From Photobacterium angustum (GTDB taxonomy: Bacteria; Pseudomonadota; Gammaproteobacteria; Enterobacterales; Vibrionaceae): 64,000 nucleotides of DNA. This document shows positions 43,790-53,121 of this stretch, in pieces. The DNA lies in assembly GCF_002954615.1 (NCBI RefSeq), contig NZ_MSCJ01000001.1:806001-870000 (forward strand), in the 5' to 3' direction. The position numbers and the translations under genes are program-made. Positions within the stretch are counted from its first letter, which is position 1. Each line of letters opens with the position of its first letter. The notes under the pieces are model-generated. The model had not been told where the DNA came from. It was given only the letters and a program-made list of their open reading frames with translations, and did no database searches.

Positions 43790-45238
43790 ATGACTTTTTC
43801 TTTTGGTGGCTTGTTTAAACAGCAAGCATTTATTAATGGCCAATGGAGTGACGCCTTTTCTGGTAAAACGTTAAATATTACTAATCCGGCGACAAATGAA
43901 GTTATTGGTCATGTTCCACTTATGGGTGTAGAAGAAACAAATATCGCGATTGATGCGGCAGATAAAGCGTATCGATTGTGGTCAAAAACAACAGCGAAAC
44001 ACCGCTCGATGATCTTACGTCAGTGGTATGAGTTAATTGTTTCACACAGTGATGAATTAGCTCATATTCTTACTGCCGAGCAAGGTAAACCATTGGCTGA
44101 AGCGAAAGGTGAAATTGCCTATGCGGCGAGTTTTGTTGAATGGTATGCAGAAGAAGCTAAGCGTCTTAACGGCGAGATCATTCCAAGCCATAAAGAAGAT
44201 GCCCGTATTTTAGTCTCTCGCCAGCCTGTTGGTGTGGTTGCTGCCATAACACCATGGAACTTTCCTGCTGCAATGATCACTCGTAAATGTGGTCCAGCTT
44301 TTGCTGCGGGTTGCTCTGTTGTATTAAAACCAGCCCCAGATACCCCTTATACTGCATTTGCCCTAGCAGAACTCGCGCATCGAGCGGGTATTCCTGCTGG
44401 GTTGTTTAATGTTATTACGGGAGATGCCGTCAAAATTGGCGCAGAGCTTATGAGTAATAAGCGAGTCCGCAAAGTTTCATTCACAGGCTCTACTGCAATC
44501 GGTAAGCTTTTGATGGCACAGTCAGCAGCAACGGTTAAGAAAGTGTCATTAGAGTTAGGTGGTAACGCGCCATTTATTGTGTTTGATGATTCCGATTTAT
44601 CTCGAGCGATTGATGGGGTGATGGTTTCTAAGTTTCGTAATGCAGGTCAGACATGCGTGTGTACTAACCGTATTTATGTTCATAGTGATGTGTACCAGCA
44701 ATTTGTAGAAAAGCTATCTGAAAGAGTATCAGCACTAACGGTTGGCAATGGTGTTGATAATGGCGTAACCATTGGCCCGTTGATAAACCGAGTTGCGGTT
44801 GAGAAAGTCGAAAAACACATTAACGACGCTATGATGAAAGGGGCAAACTTAGTTATAGGTACACGAGAGCCTTCAACAAGCTGCTTTGTTCAACCAACGG
44901 TACTCAGTAATGTAACCGATAATATGTTAGTGGCGAGTGAAGAAACCTTTGGCCCGTTAGCTGCAGTGTTTAAGTTTACTGATGAGCAAGATGTTATTGC
45001 ACGCGCTAATAATACCGATTCAGGCCTTGCTGCTTACGTTTATACCCAATCATTATCACGAGCTTTTCGTGTTAGTGAGGCACTGGAGTATGGCATGGTA
45101 GGAGTCAATGAAGGGCTAATTTCTACTGAACTCGCGCCATTTGGTGGCATAAAAGAATCGGGTATTGGTCGAGAAGGTGCACATCAAGGTTTAGAAGAAT
45201 ATACTGAGATGAAATACACCTTGATGGGTGGCTTATAG
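43790..45238 (+). CDS. gabD: succinate-semialdehyde dehydrogenase (NADP+)
   Basis: A 482-residue aldehyde dehydrogenase identical in length to E. coli GabD. It oxidises succinate semialdehyde to succinate, the last step of GABA breakdown. Visible are ITPWNFPAAMITRKCGPA, the coenzyme loop SFTGSTAIGKLL, the catalytic Glu in LELGGNAPF, and the catalytic Cys in FRNAGQTCVCTNR near 288, with the second Cys two residues on as in GabD. The C-terminus has PFGGIKESGIGREG. No gabT or gabP is adjacent. A probable terminator follows. Confidence 0.95.
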   Translation: MTFSFGGLFKQQAFINGQWSDAFSGKTLNITNPATNEVIGHVPLMGVEETNIAIDAADKAYRLWSKTTAKHRSMILRQWYELIVSHSDELAHILTAEQGKPLAEAKGEIAYAASFVEWYAEEAKRLNGEIIPSHKEDARILVSRQPVGVVAAITPWNFPAAMITRKCGPAFAAGCSVVLKPAPDTPYTAFALAELAHRAGIPAGLFNVITGDAVKIGAELMSNKRVRKVSFTGSTAIGKLLMAQSAATVKKVSLELGGNAPFIVFDDSDLSRAIDGVMVSKFRNAGQTCVCTNRIYVHSDVYQQFVEKLSERVSALTVGNGVDNGVTIGPLINRVAVEKVEKHINDAMMKGANLVIGTREPSTSCFVQPTVLSNVTDNMLVASEETFGPLAAVFKFTDEQDVIARANNTDSGLAAYVYTQSLSRAFRVSEALEYGMVGVNEGLISTELAPFGGIKESGIGREGAHQGLEEYTEMKYTLMGGL

Positions 45239-45271
45239 CGTTTTGTTATTATTTTAGCGTTATGTATAGCG

Positions 45272-45309
45272 AGCTGAGTTACACTGTGTTTCTCAGCTTT
45301 CTTATTTCT
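45272..45309 (+). terminator. probable terminator after gabD
   Basis: AGCTGAG pairs with CTCAGCT around a 13-base loop; a T-rich stretch follows. Confidence 0.6.
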
Positions 45310-45320
45310 ATTCTTCTTGG

Positions 45321-46844
45321 ATGCTATTTTCCATGGTACGTATTAGTACGCCTTCACTTTCCGAAATAAAGTCTTACAGGGCTATATTCACGCTATTTTT
45401 TATTATCTTTTTTACTTTACCTGCTCAGGCAATTCCATTGGTTGGCTCAGCTTGTTTGATCCGTCACGGTGATAAAGTCGTCGTTATAAAAGAAGAAATA
45501 TCAAATAAATTAGCCTTACCTGGTGGGCAGATTGTTCCTGAAGATTCTCCTGAGCAAGCGGCTGTACGTGAAGTTTATGAAGAAACTGGTATTCATGTTG
45601 ATGCGGTGAAATTGCTAAAATTACGAGGTAACACAACGTTATTTGCGTGCGTTGCGAAACATCCCATTCCAACGACAGTGATCTCGTCTTATACCCAACC
45701 GTTAACAACGACAGAAAGTGATGATTTGCTAATTAGTACTTGGCAAGCGAAGCATTTTACCAAAGAAGTGAAGCGTGCATATTTACTGTCAGTTGAAAAT
45801 ATTACGCCAAAAGATTATCGCTACCCTAATGATGTTCCATTGATCCAACACTTATTATCACAAGTGCCCAATAGTGAAATTACTACCAATGCTGCAGATT
45901 ACCATGCGGTGAGTAGGTTACATCAATGGGAGTTGACACATATTAAGGTGTTTCAACAAGAAATTAAATCGATGCCTAACAGTTACCAATCATTTTTTCA
46001 ACGAGTGATATCTGTGTTTAACTTACCTGGTGAAAAGTTGTTTATTGGTTTGTTATTACTCGTTGTTACCGTCGGCTTTGGTGTCACAGCAATGTTGTAT
46101 TTATCAAGTGTGCTCGTGTCTGTCACTTTTATTGCTTCGGTAATGAAATTAGCATTAGCATCACCTCGTCCATTTTATATTTGGCCTGAGTTACAACAAA
46201 CAGCAGCCAGTGGTTTTGGTTTGCCGAGCGGCCATACACTAATGGCAACGGTACTATGGGGACTACTTTGGTACAATTTACCGTTGCTGATTCATCGCTA
46301 TCGACCTCACTTTACTTCAAACCTAATAGCGTTTCGCTTAAAGACACTGCCGCTGTTGATTATTGCGATTAGTTTACAAGCTATCGCAAGGGTTTGGCTC
46401 GGTGTGCATTTTATCTCAGATACGTTACTTGGCTTGGGGGTTGGGATAGTGCTTTTAGTCTTGCTTATTTGGTGGCAACGTTCAGGCTTAGCCTATCAGC
46501 TCGTTCGTAATTGGCGGTTTTGGGCACTGCTTAGCGTGATAATCGCTCTTGGTGTGAGCTATTTTCAAGTTCCTCAGCAAGTGTATTTATTGGCCTGTAC
46601 GCTTGCAATGAGTACCGCGGTCTTTATTGATAGAGGCCGATCACGACAAACAATTACTTACCCTCAAAAAATAAAATTAGCAGTGGTGCTACTAGGCTCT
46701 GTAATGGCGATTGGATTTTTGAGCTCATTATGTGTAGAGCTCGTGATAAGTACAGTCGCTATATTATTGATAAAAACATTAACTATTATCGTCATGGTTA
46801 TGGCGTGCGTACTGATGACAGTGCATAGCTACCGTTTGAAATAA
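45321..46844 (+). CDS. exported NUDIX hydrolase - PAP2 phosphatase fusion
   Basis: A 507-residue two-domain membrane enzyme. An N-terminal hydrophobic segment (~20-37, AIFTLFFIIFFTLPAQAIP) looks like a cleavable signal ending AQA. Residues ~40-170 are a NUDIX domain with the box GGQIVPEDSPEQAAVREVYE followed by ETG; the first Glu of GX5EX7REUXEE is Asp. A linker to ~235 leads to five or six membrane segments bearing the PAP2 motifs KLALASPRP, LPSGHTLMA and ARVWLGVHFISD. Both active sites would then face the periplasm. Substrates may be lipid-linked diphosphates or extracellular nucleotide derivatives; this is inference. Stand-alone gene before ydiJ. Confidence 0.87.
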   Translation: MLFSMVRISTPSLSEIKSYRAIFTLFFIIFFTLPAQAIPLVGSACLIRHGDKVVVIKEEISNKLALPGGQIVPEDSPEQAAVREVYEETGIHVDAVKLLKLRGNTTLFACVAKHPIPTTVISSYTQPLTTTESDDLLISTWQAKHFTKEVKRAYLLSVENITPKDYRYPNDVPLIQHLLSQVPNSEITTNAADYHAVSRLHQWELTHIKVFQQEIKSMPNSYQSFFQRVISVFNLPGEKLFIGLLLLVVTVGFGVTAMLYLSSVLVSVTFIASVMKLALASPRPFYIWPELQQTAASGFGLPSGHTLMATVLWGLLWYNLPLLIHRYRPHFTSNLIAFRLKTLPLLIIAISLQAIARVWLGVHFISDTLLGLGVGIVLLVLLIWWQRSGLAYQLVRNWRFWALLSVIIALGVSYFQVPQQVYLLACTLAMSTAVFIDRGRSRQTITYPQKIKLAVVLLGSVMAIGFLSSLCVELVISTVAILLIKTLTIIVMVMACVLMTVHSYRLK

Positions 46845-46939
46845 GTACTTTCAAGGTGGAAGTGGCAGTGACAAGCAATGATTGTTTGTTTTGTTCTATC
46901 GCGTTGTAAGGTAAAGTAAAGTGATAATAATATCTAAAA

Positions 46940-46967
46940 TTGATTTGCCGATGATCGAATTTATAAC
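46940..46967 (+). promoter_or_regulatory. putative ydiJ promoter
   Basis: TTGATT (46940-46945) and TATAAC (46962-46967) are 16 bases apart. A start near 46974 would give a leader of about 85 bases that includes the three-way junction. Confidence 0.45.
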
Positions 46968-46998
46968 GATCAGGCTATAAATATTAAATGAGAGAAGG

Positions 46999-47058
46999 CC
47001 AGTAGTCGTAGGACACGACTCCGCTATAAGTGATAGCGTACACTGGAGAAGGAGCACA
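46999..47058 (+). promoter_or_regulatory. structured ydiJ leader: three-way junction next to the ribosome site
   Basis: Stem P1 is CCAGT (46999-47003) with ACTGG (47042-47046). Inside it P2 is AGTCGT (47004-47009) with ACGACT (47015-47020), loop AGGAC; P3 is CGCTAT (47022-47027) with ATAGCG (47033-47038), loop AAGTG. All 17 pairs are Watson-Crick, and junction strands are 0, 1 and 3 bases. The Shine-Dalgarno AGAAGGAG (47047-47054) touches P1. CTCC at 47019-47022, partly inside P2/P3, could instead pair with GGAG of the ribosome site, giving an alternative off state. Looks like a small cis-regulatory RNA; the ligand or protein is unknown. Confidence 0.55.
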
Positions 47059-50000
47059 ATGTTACCAGCATTAACCCATCAGCACAGTATCGAGCAACTG
47101 GTGCTGTCATTCCTTGACGATTTATCCGCGGCAGGTTTTCGAGGCGAGATAGAGAAAACCTATGCGAGTCGACTCGCTGTTGCGACAGATAATAGCGTCT
47201 ATCAAGTTATTCCTCAGGCCGTTATCTTACCTAAAGATATCGATGATCTGGTGTTAATTGGTCAAATTGGTCAACAGAAAAACTATCAAAAAATCACCTT
47301 TTCTCCTCGTGGGGGCGGTACGGGAACCAATGGCCAATCATTGACTCCTGGTGTAGTAGTCGATATTTCACGCCATATGAATAAGGTACTGGAAGTTAAT
47401 CCTGAACAAGGTTGGGTTCGAGTACAAACAGGTGTCGTAAAAGATCAACTTAACGATGCGTTACGTCCTCATGGCTATTTTTTCTCTCCTGATTTATCAA
47501 CCAGTAACCGCGCTACCGTGGGCGGTATGATCAACACTGATGCTTCGGGTCAAGGGTCGTTAAAATACGGAAAAACGTCTGATCATGTATTGTCGTTAAC
47601 GGCAGTCCTTGTTGATGGCTCAGTATTAAAAACTGAAGCATTAGATGAGACGCAAATAGAGTCGATATCAGGTGATGACCTTGCTGCAAAAGTGGTTAAA
47701 ACCTCTGCGCAAATATGTCGTGAAAAACGCCAACAAATTATCGATAAGTTTCCCCCTCTTAACCGCTTTTTAACGGGTTATGATTTAAAAAATGTTTATG
47801 ACGATGGACTAACACAATTTGATATTGGTCGTTTGTTGTGTGGTGCAGAAGGTTCGCTTGCGTTTATTGCAGAAGCGAAACTGAATATTACGCCGATCCC
47901 GAAATCACGAACGCTTGTGAATATTAAATACGATAGCTTTGATTCAGCGCTACGTAATGCGCCAATGATGGTTGAAGCTAAAGCACTGTCGGTAGAAACC
48001 ATCGATTCCAAAGTATTGAATCTCGCAAAACAAGATATTGTTTGGAACACTGTTAGTGACTTATTAACCGATGTGCCTGGCAAAGAAATGCTTGGGATTA
48101 ATATGGTTGAGTATGCAAGCAACGATATTGCCGAGAACCAACAACAAGTAAAAGCACTGTGTGAGCGACTCGATGCCATGATAACGGCAAATGAAGCAGG
48201 CATTATTGGCTATCAAGTTTGTGAAGAGTTGGCGAGCATCCAAAAAATTTACACTATGCGTAAAAAAGCCGTGGGTTTATTGGGTGCAGCAAAAGGTAGT
48301 CAAAAACCTATCGCATTTGCTGAAGATACCTGTGTACCTCCTGAAAACTTAGCTGATTTTATTGCTGAATTCCGTCAGTTACTTGATGAAAAGCAATTAA
48401 ATTATGGCATGTTTGGTCACGTTGATGCGGGTGTTTTACACGTTCGCCCGGCACTTGATATGTGCGATCCAGAGCAAGAGCGCTTGATGAAAGAAGTCTC
48501 TGATCAAGTTGTTGAGCTGGTGGCAAAATATGGCGGATTGATGTGGGGCGAGCACGGTAAAGGCTTCCGCTCTGAATATGGCCCGGCTTTCTTTGGTGAT
48601 GAGTTATTCACAGAATTACGTCGAATAAAATCTGCGTTTGATCCACACAACCGTTTAAACCCGGGTAAAATTTGTACGCCATTAGAGAGCGATGATCAAT
48701 TAGTGAAGGTTGATGATCGTAAACGTGGTTTTTATGATCGTCAGATCCCCGTAACAACGCGAGATAGTTTTAAACAAGCGATGGAATGTAATGGTAATGG
48801 CTTGTGTTTTAACTACGACACAAGCTCACCTATGTGTCCATCGATGAAGATCACCGCAGATCGTCGCCATTCTCCGAAAGGGCGAGCAGGACTGGTTCGC
48901 GAATGGCTACGTCAATTAGCAGAGCAGGGCGTTAATGCGGATGAGTTAGAACATAAGTTATTGACCACGACACCGACGATTAAACAGATTATTGATCGTC
49001 TAAAAAATACTTATGGGGAACGTCGTAAGCAGTATGATTACTCCCATGAAGTGATGGAAGCGATGAATGGCTGTTTGGCATGTAAAGCCTGCGCAAGCCA
49101 ATGTCCAATCAAAGTGGATGTTCCAAGCTTCCGCTCTCGCTTCATGAATATTTATTACAGCCGCTATCAACGCCCAGCGAAAGATTATTTAGTCGCGTAT
49201 GTTGAAAACTATTTACCGTTAATGGCTAAAGCACCTGGGGTGATGAATGCCTTAACACGTCCAGAGTGGTCGAAAAAGCTAACTGAAAAAGCGATTGGGT
49301 ATGTTGATATGCCGTTATTGTCATTGCCGACATTAACCGAGCAACTTGATGGACACCATGCGCTGCGTTTTGATCTGCAATGGTTACAAGCGCTATCAGA
49401 GCAAGAGCGTCAGAATTATGTACTGATTGTTCAAGATCCGTTTACCAGCTTCTATGATGCCGAAGTGGTAAAAGATTTCATTATTTTGACTGAAAAACTG
49501 GGTAAAAAGCCAATTTTGGTGCCATTTAAACCAAATGGTAAAGCGCAGCATGTAAAAGGTTTCTTGCGTCAGTTTGCGAAAACCGCTCGTAACACCGCTG
49601 ATTTCTTGAATCAATTAGCCGTGCTCAATATTCCAATGGTGGGCGTCGATCCAGCGCTTGTACTTTGTTACCGCGATGAATACGCTGAAGTATTAAAAGA
49701 AACCCGTGGTAACTTTGAAGTGTTAACCGCACATGAGTGGTTATTACCATTACTGCCAGAGTTAAAGCAATATCAAGCGACAGAAGAACAACCTTGGTAT
49801 TTATTTGCTCATTGTACTGAAAAAACCAAGATGCCTAATGCTGAAAAGCAATGGGGGACGATATTTAGTCACTTTGGTATAGCGCTTCAATCTGTTGCGG
49901 TTGGTTGCTGTGGTATGGCTGGAACATTCGGTCATGAAAAAGATAAGTTAGAGACCTCTAAAGGGGTGTATAACCTAAGCTGGAAACCGAATATCGATAA

Positions 50001-50121
50001 ATTAGACCCTGCACGTTGTTTGGCTACTGGATACTCTTGTCGAAGCCAAGTGAAGCGCTTTGAGCAAATTAAATTTAAGCATCCGGTACAGGCTTTATTA
50101 CAAGCAGTACAAAATGCTTAG
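47059..50121 (+). CDS. ydiJ: D-2-hydroxyglutarate dehydrogenase, FAD and Fe-S protein YdiJ
   Basis: A 1020-residue flavoprotein (E. coli YdiJ 1018) that oxidises D-2-hydroxyglutarate to 2-oxoglutarate. The N-terminal half is a FAD-binding PCMH domain (FSPRGGGTGTNGQSLTPGVV) and its FAD-oxidase cap (GMFGHVDAGVLHVRP, MWGEHGKGFRSE). The C-terminal half is a ferredoxin-like Fe-S module with CNGNGLCFNYDTSSPMCPS and CLACKACASQCPIKVD, then a CCG-type domain with VAVGCCGMAGTFGHE. AGAAGGAG lies five bases before the ATG. The leader carries a three-way-junction structure. A terminator follows. Its product feeds the citric acid cycle; D-2-hydroxyglutarate comes from side activity of SerA and similar enzymes. 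Confidence 0.95.
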   Translation: MLPALTHQHSIEQLVLSFLDDLSAAGFRGEIEKTYASRLAVATDNSVYQVIPQAVILPKDIDDLVLIGQIGQQKNYQKITFSPRGGGTGTNGQSLTPGVVVDISRHMNKVLEVNPEQGWVRVQTGVVKDQLNDALRPHGYFFSPDLSTSNRATVGGMINTDASGQGSLKYGKTSDHVLSLTAVLVDGSVLKTEALDETQIESISGDDLAAKVVKTSAQICREKRQQIIDKFPPLNRFLTGYDLKNVYDDGLTQFDIGRLLCGAEGSLAFIAEAKLNITPIPKSRTLVNIKYDSFDSALRNAPMMVEAKALSVETIDSKVLNLAKQDIVWNTVSDLLTDVPGKEMLGINMVEYASNDIAENQQQVKALCERLDAMITANEAGIIGYQVCEELASIQKIYTMRKKAVGLLGAAKGSQKPIAFAEDTCVPPENLADFIAEFRQLLDEKQLNYGMFGHVDAGVLHVRPALDMCDPEQERLMKEVSDQVVELVAKYGGLMWGEHGKGFRSEYGPAFFGDELFTELRRIKSAFDPHNRLNPGKICTPLESDDQLVKVDDRKRGFYDRQIPVTTRDSFKQAMECNGNGLCFNYDTSSPMCPSMKITADRRHSPKGRAGLVREWLRQLAEQGVNADELEHKLLTTTPTIKQIIDRLKNTYGERRKQYDYSHEVMEAMNGCLACKACASQCPIKVDVPSFRSRFMNIYYSRYQRPAKDYLVAYVENYLPLMAKAPGVMNALTRPEWSKKLTEKAIGYVDMPLLSLPTLTEQLDGHHALRFDLQWLQALSEQERQNYVLIVQDPFTSFYDAEVVKDFIILTEKLGKKPILVPFKPNGKAQHVKGFLRQFAKTARNTADFLNQLAVLNIPMVGVDPALVLCYRDEYAEVLKETRGNFEVLTAHEWLLPLLPELKQYQATEEQPWYLFAHCTEKTKMPNAEKQWGTIFSHFGIALQSVAVGCCGMAGTFGHEKDKLETSKGVYNLSWKPNIDKLDPARCLATGYSCRSQVKRFEQIKFKHPVQALLQAVQNA

Positions 50122-50144
50122 TTAACTTAAGTTTGTCTAGATAA

Positions 50145-50173
50145 TAAAAAAGCGAGCTAAGCTCGCTTTTTTT
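50145..50173 (+). terminator. terminator after ydiJ
   Basis: AAAAAAGCGAGC pairs with GCTCGCTTTTTT around TAA, with a long T-run. Confidence 0.92.
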
Positions 50174-50238
50174 GTCTTTATTCAACTCATTATTAGTTGA
50201 TATAAAGAGACATCTAAATGTAGATAATAACGGTATTA

Positions 50239-50931
50239 TTAATCGTTATTTGGCGCTAACCAACGGTAAACAAGGCCTGCTAGTACAGCACCAATAAGAG
50301 GCGCAACCCAGAACATCCAAAGTTGAGATGTTGCCCAGTCGCCAACAAACAAAGCTGGACCTGTACTACGAGCAGGGTTAACCGATGTGTTTGTTACAGG
50401 AATACTGATTAGGTGAATAAGTGTTAGCGCAAGACCAATAGCTAAACCAGCCATTTGTGGAGATGCTAGTTTGTGAGTCGCACCTAAAATCACAAATAGG
50501 AACATAAATGTCATCACTACTTCAGTAACGAAAGAAGATAATAATGAGTAGTGACCAGGTGAGTGCTCACCATAACCGTTCGATGCGAAACCGCCAGCTA
50601 GATCGAAACCAGCGTGACCACTTGCAATAACATAAAGAACAGCAGCACCAGCTATACCACCAAGTACCTGAGAAATAATATAAGGTACAACTTCACCAGT
50701 AGGGAAGCGATTACCAGCCCATAGACCAACAGTTACTGCCGGGTTTAAGTGGCAGCCAGAAATATGACCAATCGCGTATGCCATAGTTACAACAGTCAAA
50801 CCGAATGCTAGTGCTACACCGAGGAAACCGATGCCTAAATCAGGATAAGCAGCAGCCAGAACCGCACTACCACAACCACCTAGTACTAACCAGAATGTAC
50901 CGATAAACTCGGCAACCAATTTTCTCATCAT
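50239..50931 (-). CDS. aqpZ: aquaporin Z
   Basis: A 230-residue water channel in the inner membrane. [20 protein letters not shown] matches the AqpZ start; both half-helix motifs are present, [14 protein letters not shown] and [14 protein letters not shown], the latter with the Ar/R residues of a water-selective pore (NPARS, not the NPARD of GlpF). I start at the ATG of 50931, preceded by AAGGA, and not at an in-frame ATG 17 codons upstream. Stand-alone gene. A long upstream region (50932-51161) holds its promoter but no clear element. Confidence 0.96.
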   Translation of the reverse strand: MMRKLVAEFIGTFWLVLGGCGSAVLAAAYPDLGIGFLGVALAFGLTVVTMAYAIGHISGCHLNPAVTVGLWAGNRFPTGEVVPYIISQVLGGIAGAAVLYVIASGHAGFDLAGGFASNGYGEHSPGHYSLLSSFVTEVVMTFMFLFVILGATHKLASPQMAGLAIGLALTLIHLISIPVTNTSVNPARSTGPALFVGDWATSQLWMFWVAPLIGAVLAGLVYRWLAPNND

Positions 50932-51161
50932 ATTTCTTTTCCTTATTTTATAAAAACGACGCACATAATGGATTAAAAACACCGTTCAATCTAGCTATGT
51001 CCATATAATTTAAAGATAAATTATCATTATTTATCTTAATTCAGCTAAATTCACAGAAGTGAATAACTAACTATAAGCATAATAAGTGTAGCAATCGTTT
51101 TGTAATTGTCTGATGTAAATCCATAAATCAATAAGTTATGTGTTACTGGTCTCATTGATTA

Positions 51162-51977
51162 CTAGGCGACATTATTATTAAGTGGCTGTTTTTTATTCTG
51201 ATTAAATAAGTTACGACTATCTGCAATTAATTCACAATGGGTATCAGTCCAGTGTCGTAATTGAATTGCACCATCATGGGTTTCAGTTAAAAGGGTGCAA
51301 TTTTCGACCCAGTCACCGCAATTGGCATACATGATATCGTCACAATGTTGAAGATCTGGCTGGTGGATGTGGCCACATATAATCCCATCAACTTGATTAT
51401 CCTTAGCATGATCAATCGCAGCTTGACGAAAACGAGCAATAGCCTGATGTGCCTTATCGACTCGTTGCTTTAAGTATGTCGCTAAGGACCAATAAGGTTT
51501 ATTTAACTTGCGGCGAATATGGTGCAGCCAACGATTGAGAAAGAGTAGGAAGTCATAGCCTTTATCACCTAAATAACTATGGAAGCGATTAATGGTAACT
51601 AAATCATCAAATTCATCACCGTGTAACGCCAGTATTTTTTTTCCAGTCGCAGTGGTATGAGTGTATTGGCGTTCGAGTTGTATATGACCAAAATCGTAGT
51701 GAAGAAAGTCACGGATTTTTTCATCGTGATTGCCTGGAATGTAGATGATCTTACAACCGTGGTGTGCTTTATCAATTAATAGGTTTAGTAACGCATGATG
51801 GCTTTGAGGCCAATAAGAACGACTTTTTTGAGACCACAAATCGATAATATCACCAACTAAAATAATGGTTTCAGCTTGGTTATGTTCAAAAAAGTTGAGG
51901 AGATAATCAATTTTACAATCACGGTTACCTAAATGGAGATCAGATAGCCATAAGGTGCGATAGGTATTGATATTCAT
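51162..51977 (-). CDS. LpxH-like metallophosphoesterase
   Basis: A 271-residue calcineurin-like phosphoesterase. Metal ligands are visible in the order LSDLHLG (D-x-H), VGDIIDLW (Asp), PGNHDEK (Asn-His), ALHGDEFD (His) and GHIHQPDL (His-x-His). The arrangement is that of UDP-2,3-diacylglucosamine pyrophosphatases and their paralogues; the length (271) exceeds E. coli LpxH (240) and it has a basic helical insertion near 150-180, so it is more likely an LpxH-like paralogue than the essential lipid A enzyme. Located alone between aqpZ and the LysR gene on the same strand. Confidence 0.85.
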   Translation of the reverse strand: MNINTYRTLWLSDLHLGNRDCKIDYLLNFFEHNQAETIILVGDIIDLWSQKSRSYWPQSHHALLNLLIDKAHHGCKIIYIPGNHDEKIRDFLHYDFGHIQLERQYTHTTATGKKILALHGDEFDDLVTINRFHSYLGDKGYDFLLFLNRWLHHIRRKLNKPYWSLATYLKQRVDKAHQAIARFRQAAIDHAKDNQVDGIICGHIHQPDLQHCDDIMYANCGDWVENCTLLTETHDGAIQLRHWTDTHCELIADSRNLFNQNKKQPLNNNVA

Positions 51978-52078
51978 GATTCTTAAACACTCTGTTTAGG
52001 ATGAATTTTTACGCTATCGCGGTTTTATGACTTTTCAGTGGCTATTTGATTAACTTCTAATGTTGCTTTTTTATGCTT

Positions 52079-52963
52079 CTAATCACTTTCATCAAACAAG
52101 TAAGCTTCTATTTGCTCTGAAAGCCATTTAATGACAGGTGTTCGGCGTGATTCGCTTTCTACTACCTCACCATAAGCTTGCCAGTTCATCGCTCGGTTAT
52201 ACTTGATGACTTTAAGTGTGCCATCGCGCAAGTAATGATTAATTAGGATTGCAGGTAAATAAGACCAACCAGTTTGATCTAATACCGCATCACGGAGGTG
52301 CTCGTAAAACGATAATGCAATGTATTTACCGGCCTTAGGCGTAACAATTTTAAGATTTTCTTCGTCAATATAAGCAACGGCAATTTCCGTAAAACGCTCA
52401 AGATCGGCAGCTGTCACTTTACGTAGTTGACTAAGGGGGTGATCTTTATGGGCAACTGACATCATGCGAATTTGACCTAAATCAATCTGATTTACCCGTG
52501 AAAGTTGATGAGATTCTGGTAACAACCCATAGGCGACATCAACAAGATTTTGGGTCACCATTTCTTCTAGCTCTTGTGGTGGAGCGCTATAAATCGAAAC
52601 ACTGGTTTGTGGGAATTGTTTGCGAATATCGCGCAGTAGTTTACGCCATACAGATTCTGGTATTGAGTCATCACGTGCGATACGAATACTGGATTCAACA
52701 CCGGCTAAATGCTGATCACATCGGGTTTCAATATCACGTGCAATGAGTAACATTCTTTCGAAATCATTAGCAATCGCATCACCGATACCTGTGGGAATAA
52801 TTTGGTTTCCTGTACGATTTAAAAGCGCAATACCGAGCTCATCTTCCAGTGCACTTAAAGCGGCACTGACGGTAGTACGACTTTTTCCTAATTTTCGTGC
52901 AGCTTCTGCAATAGATCCTGTCTTAATTGCATACAAATACATCTCAATTTGATTAGTTCTCAT
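52079..52963 (-). CDS. LysR-family transcriptional regulator
   Basis: A 294-residue LysR regulator. The helix-turn-helix spans ~2-60 (YLYAIKTGSIAEAARKLGKS, RTTVSAALSALEDELGIALL), then comes the usual coiled linker and an effector domain with RIARDDSIPESVWRKLL, DVAYGLLPE and PKAGKYIALSFYEHL. The target set is not known. It is divergently placed against the CDF-like gene, with a 158-base gap, the classic LysR arrangement, so it probably regulates that gene. The gap holds an inverted repeat AGCGAC/GTCGCT at 53008-53028. Confidence 0.9.
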   Translation of the reverse strand: MRTNQIEMYLYAIKTGSIAEAARKLGKSRTTVSAALSALEDELGIALLNRTGNQIIPTGIGDAIANDFERMLLIARDIETRCDQHLAGVESSIRIARDDSIPESVWRKLLRDIRKQFPQTSVSIYSAPPQELEEMVTQNLVDVAYGLLPESHQLSRVNQIDLGQIRMMSVAHKDHPLSQLRKVTAADLERFTEIAVAYIDEENLKIVTPKAGKYIALSFYEHLRDAVLDQTGWSYLPAILINHYLRDGTLKVIKYNRAMNWQAYGEVVESESRRTPVIKWLSEQIEAYLFDESD

Positions 52964-53007
52964 GCAGATTTTTGCCTGTTAAATATACGAACCTATTTGC
53001 TCATATT

Positions 53008-53028
53008 AGCGACGAAAAAACTGTCGCT
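53008..53028. promoter_or_regulatory. inverted repeat in the LysR / CDF-like divergent promoter
   Basis: AGCGAC (53008-53013) and GTCGCT (53023-53028) are separated by nine A-rich bases. LysR sites are imperfect dyads of about this size, so it is a candidate operator. Confidence 0.4.
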
Positions 53029-53121
53029 CAGTGATTACATTATTAATCTAAGTCACAGTATTATGTACCTAGGATAATTCAACAACAAAAAACGACGAAT
53101 AATTTGTCGATTGAGGTATAT

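Noticed and set aside
47796..48203. 135-codon minus-strand frame inside ydiJ
   Set aside because: Lies wholly within a strongly supported gene, and the residue composition is that of an antisense shadow.
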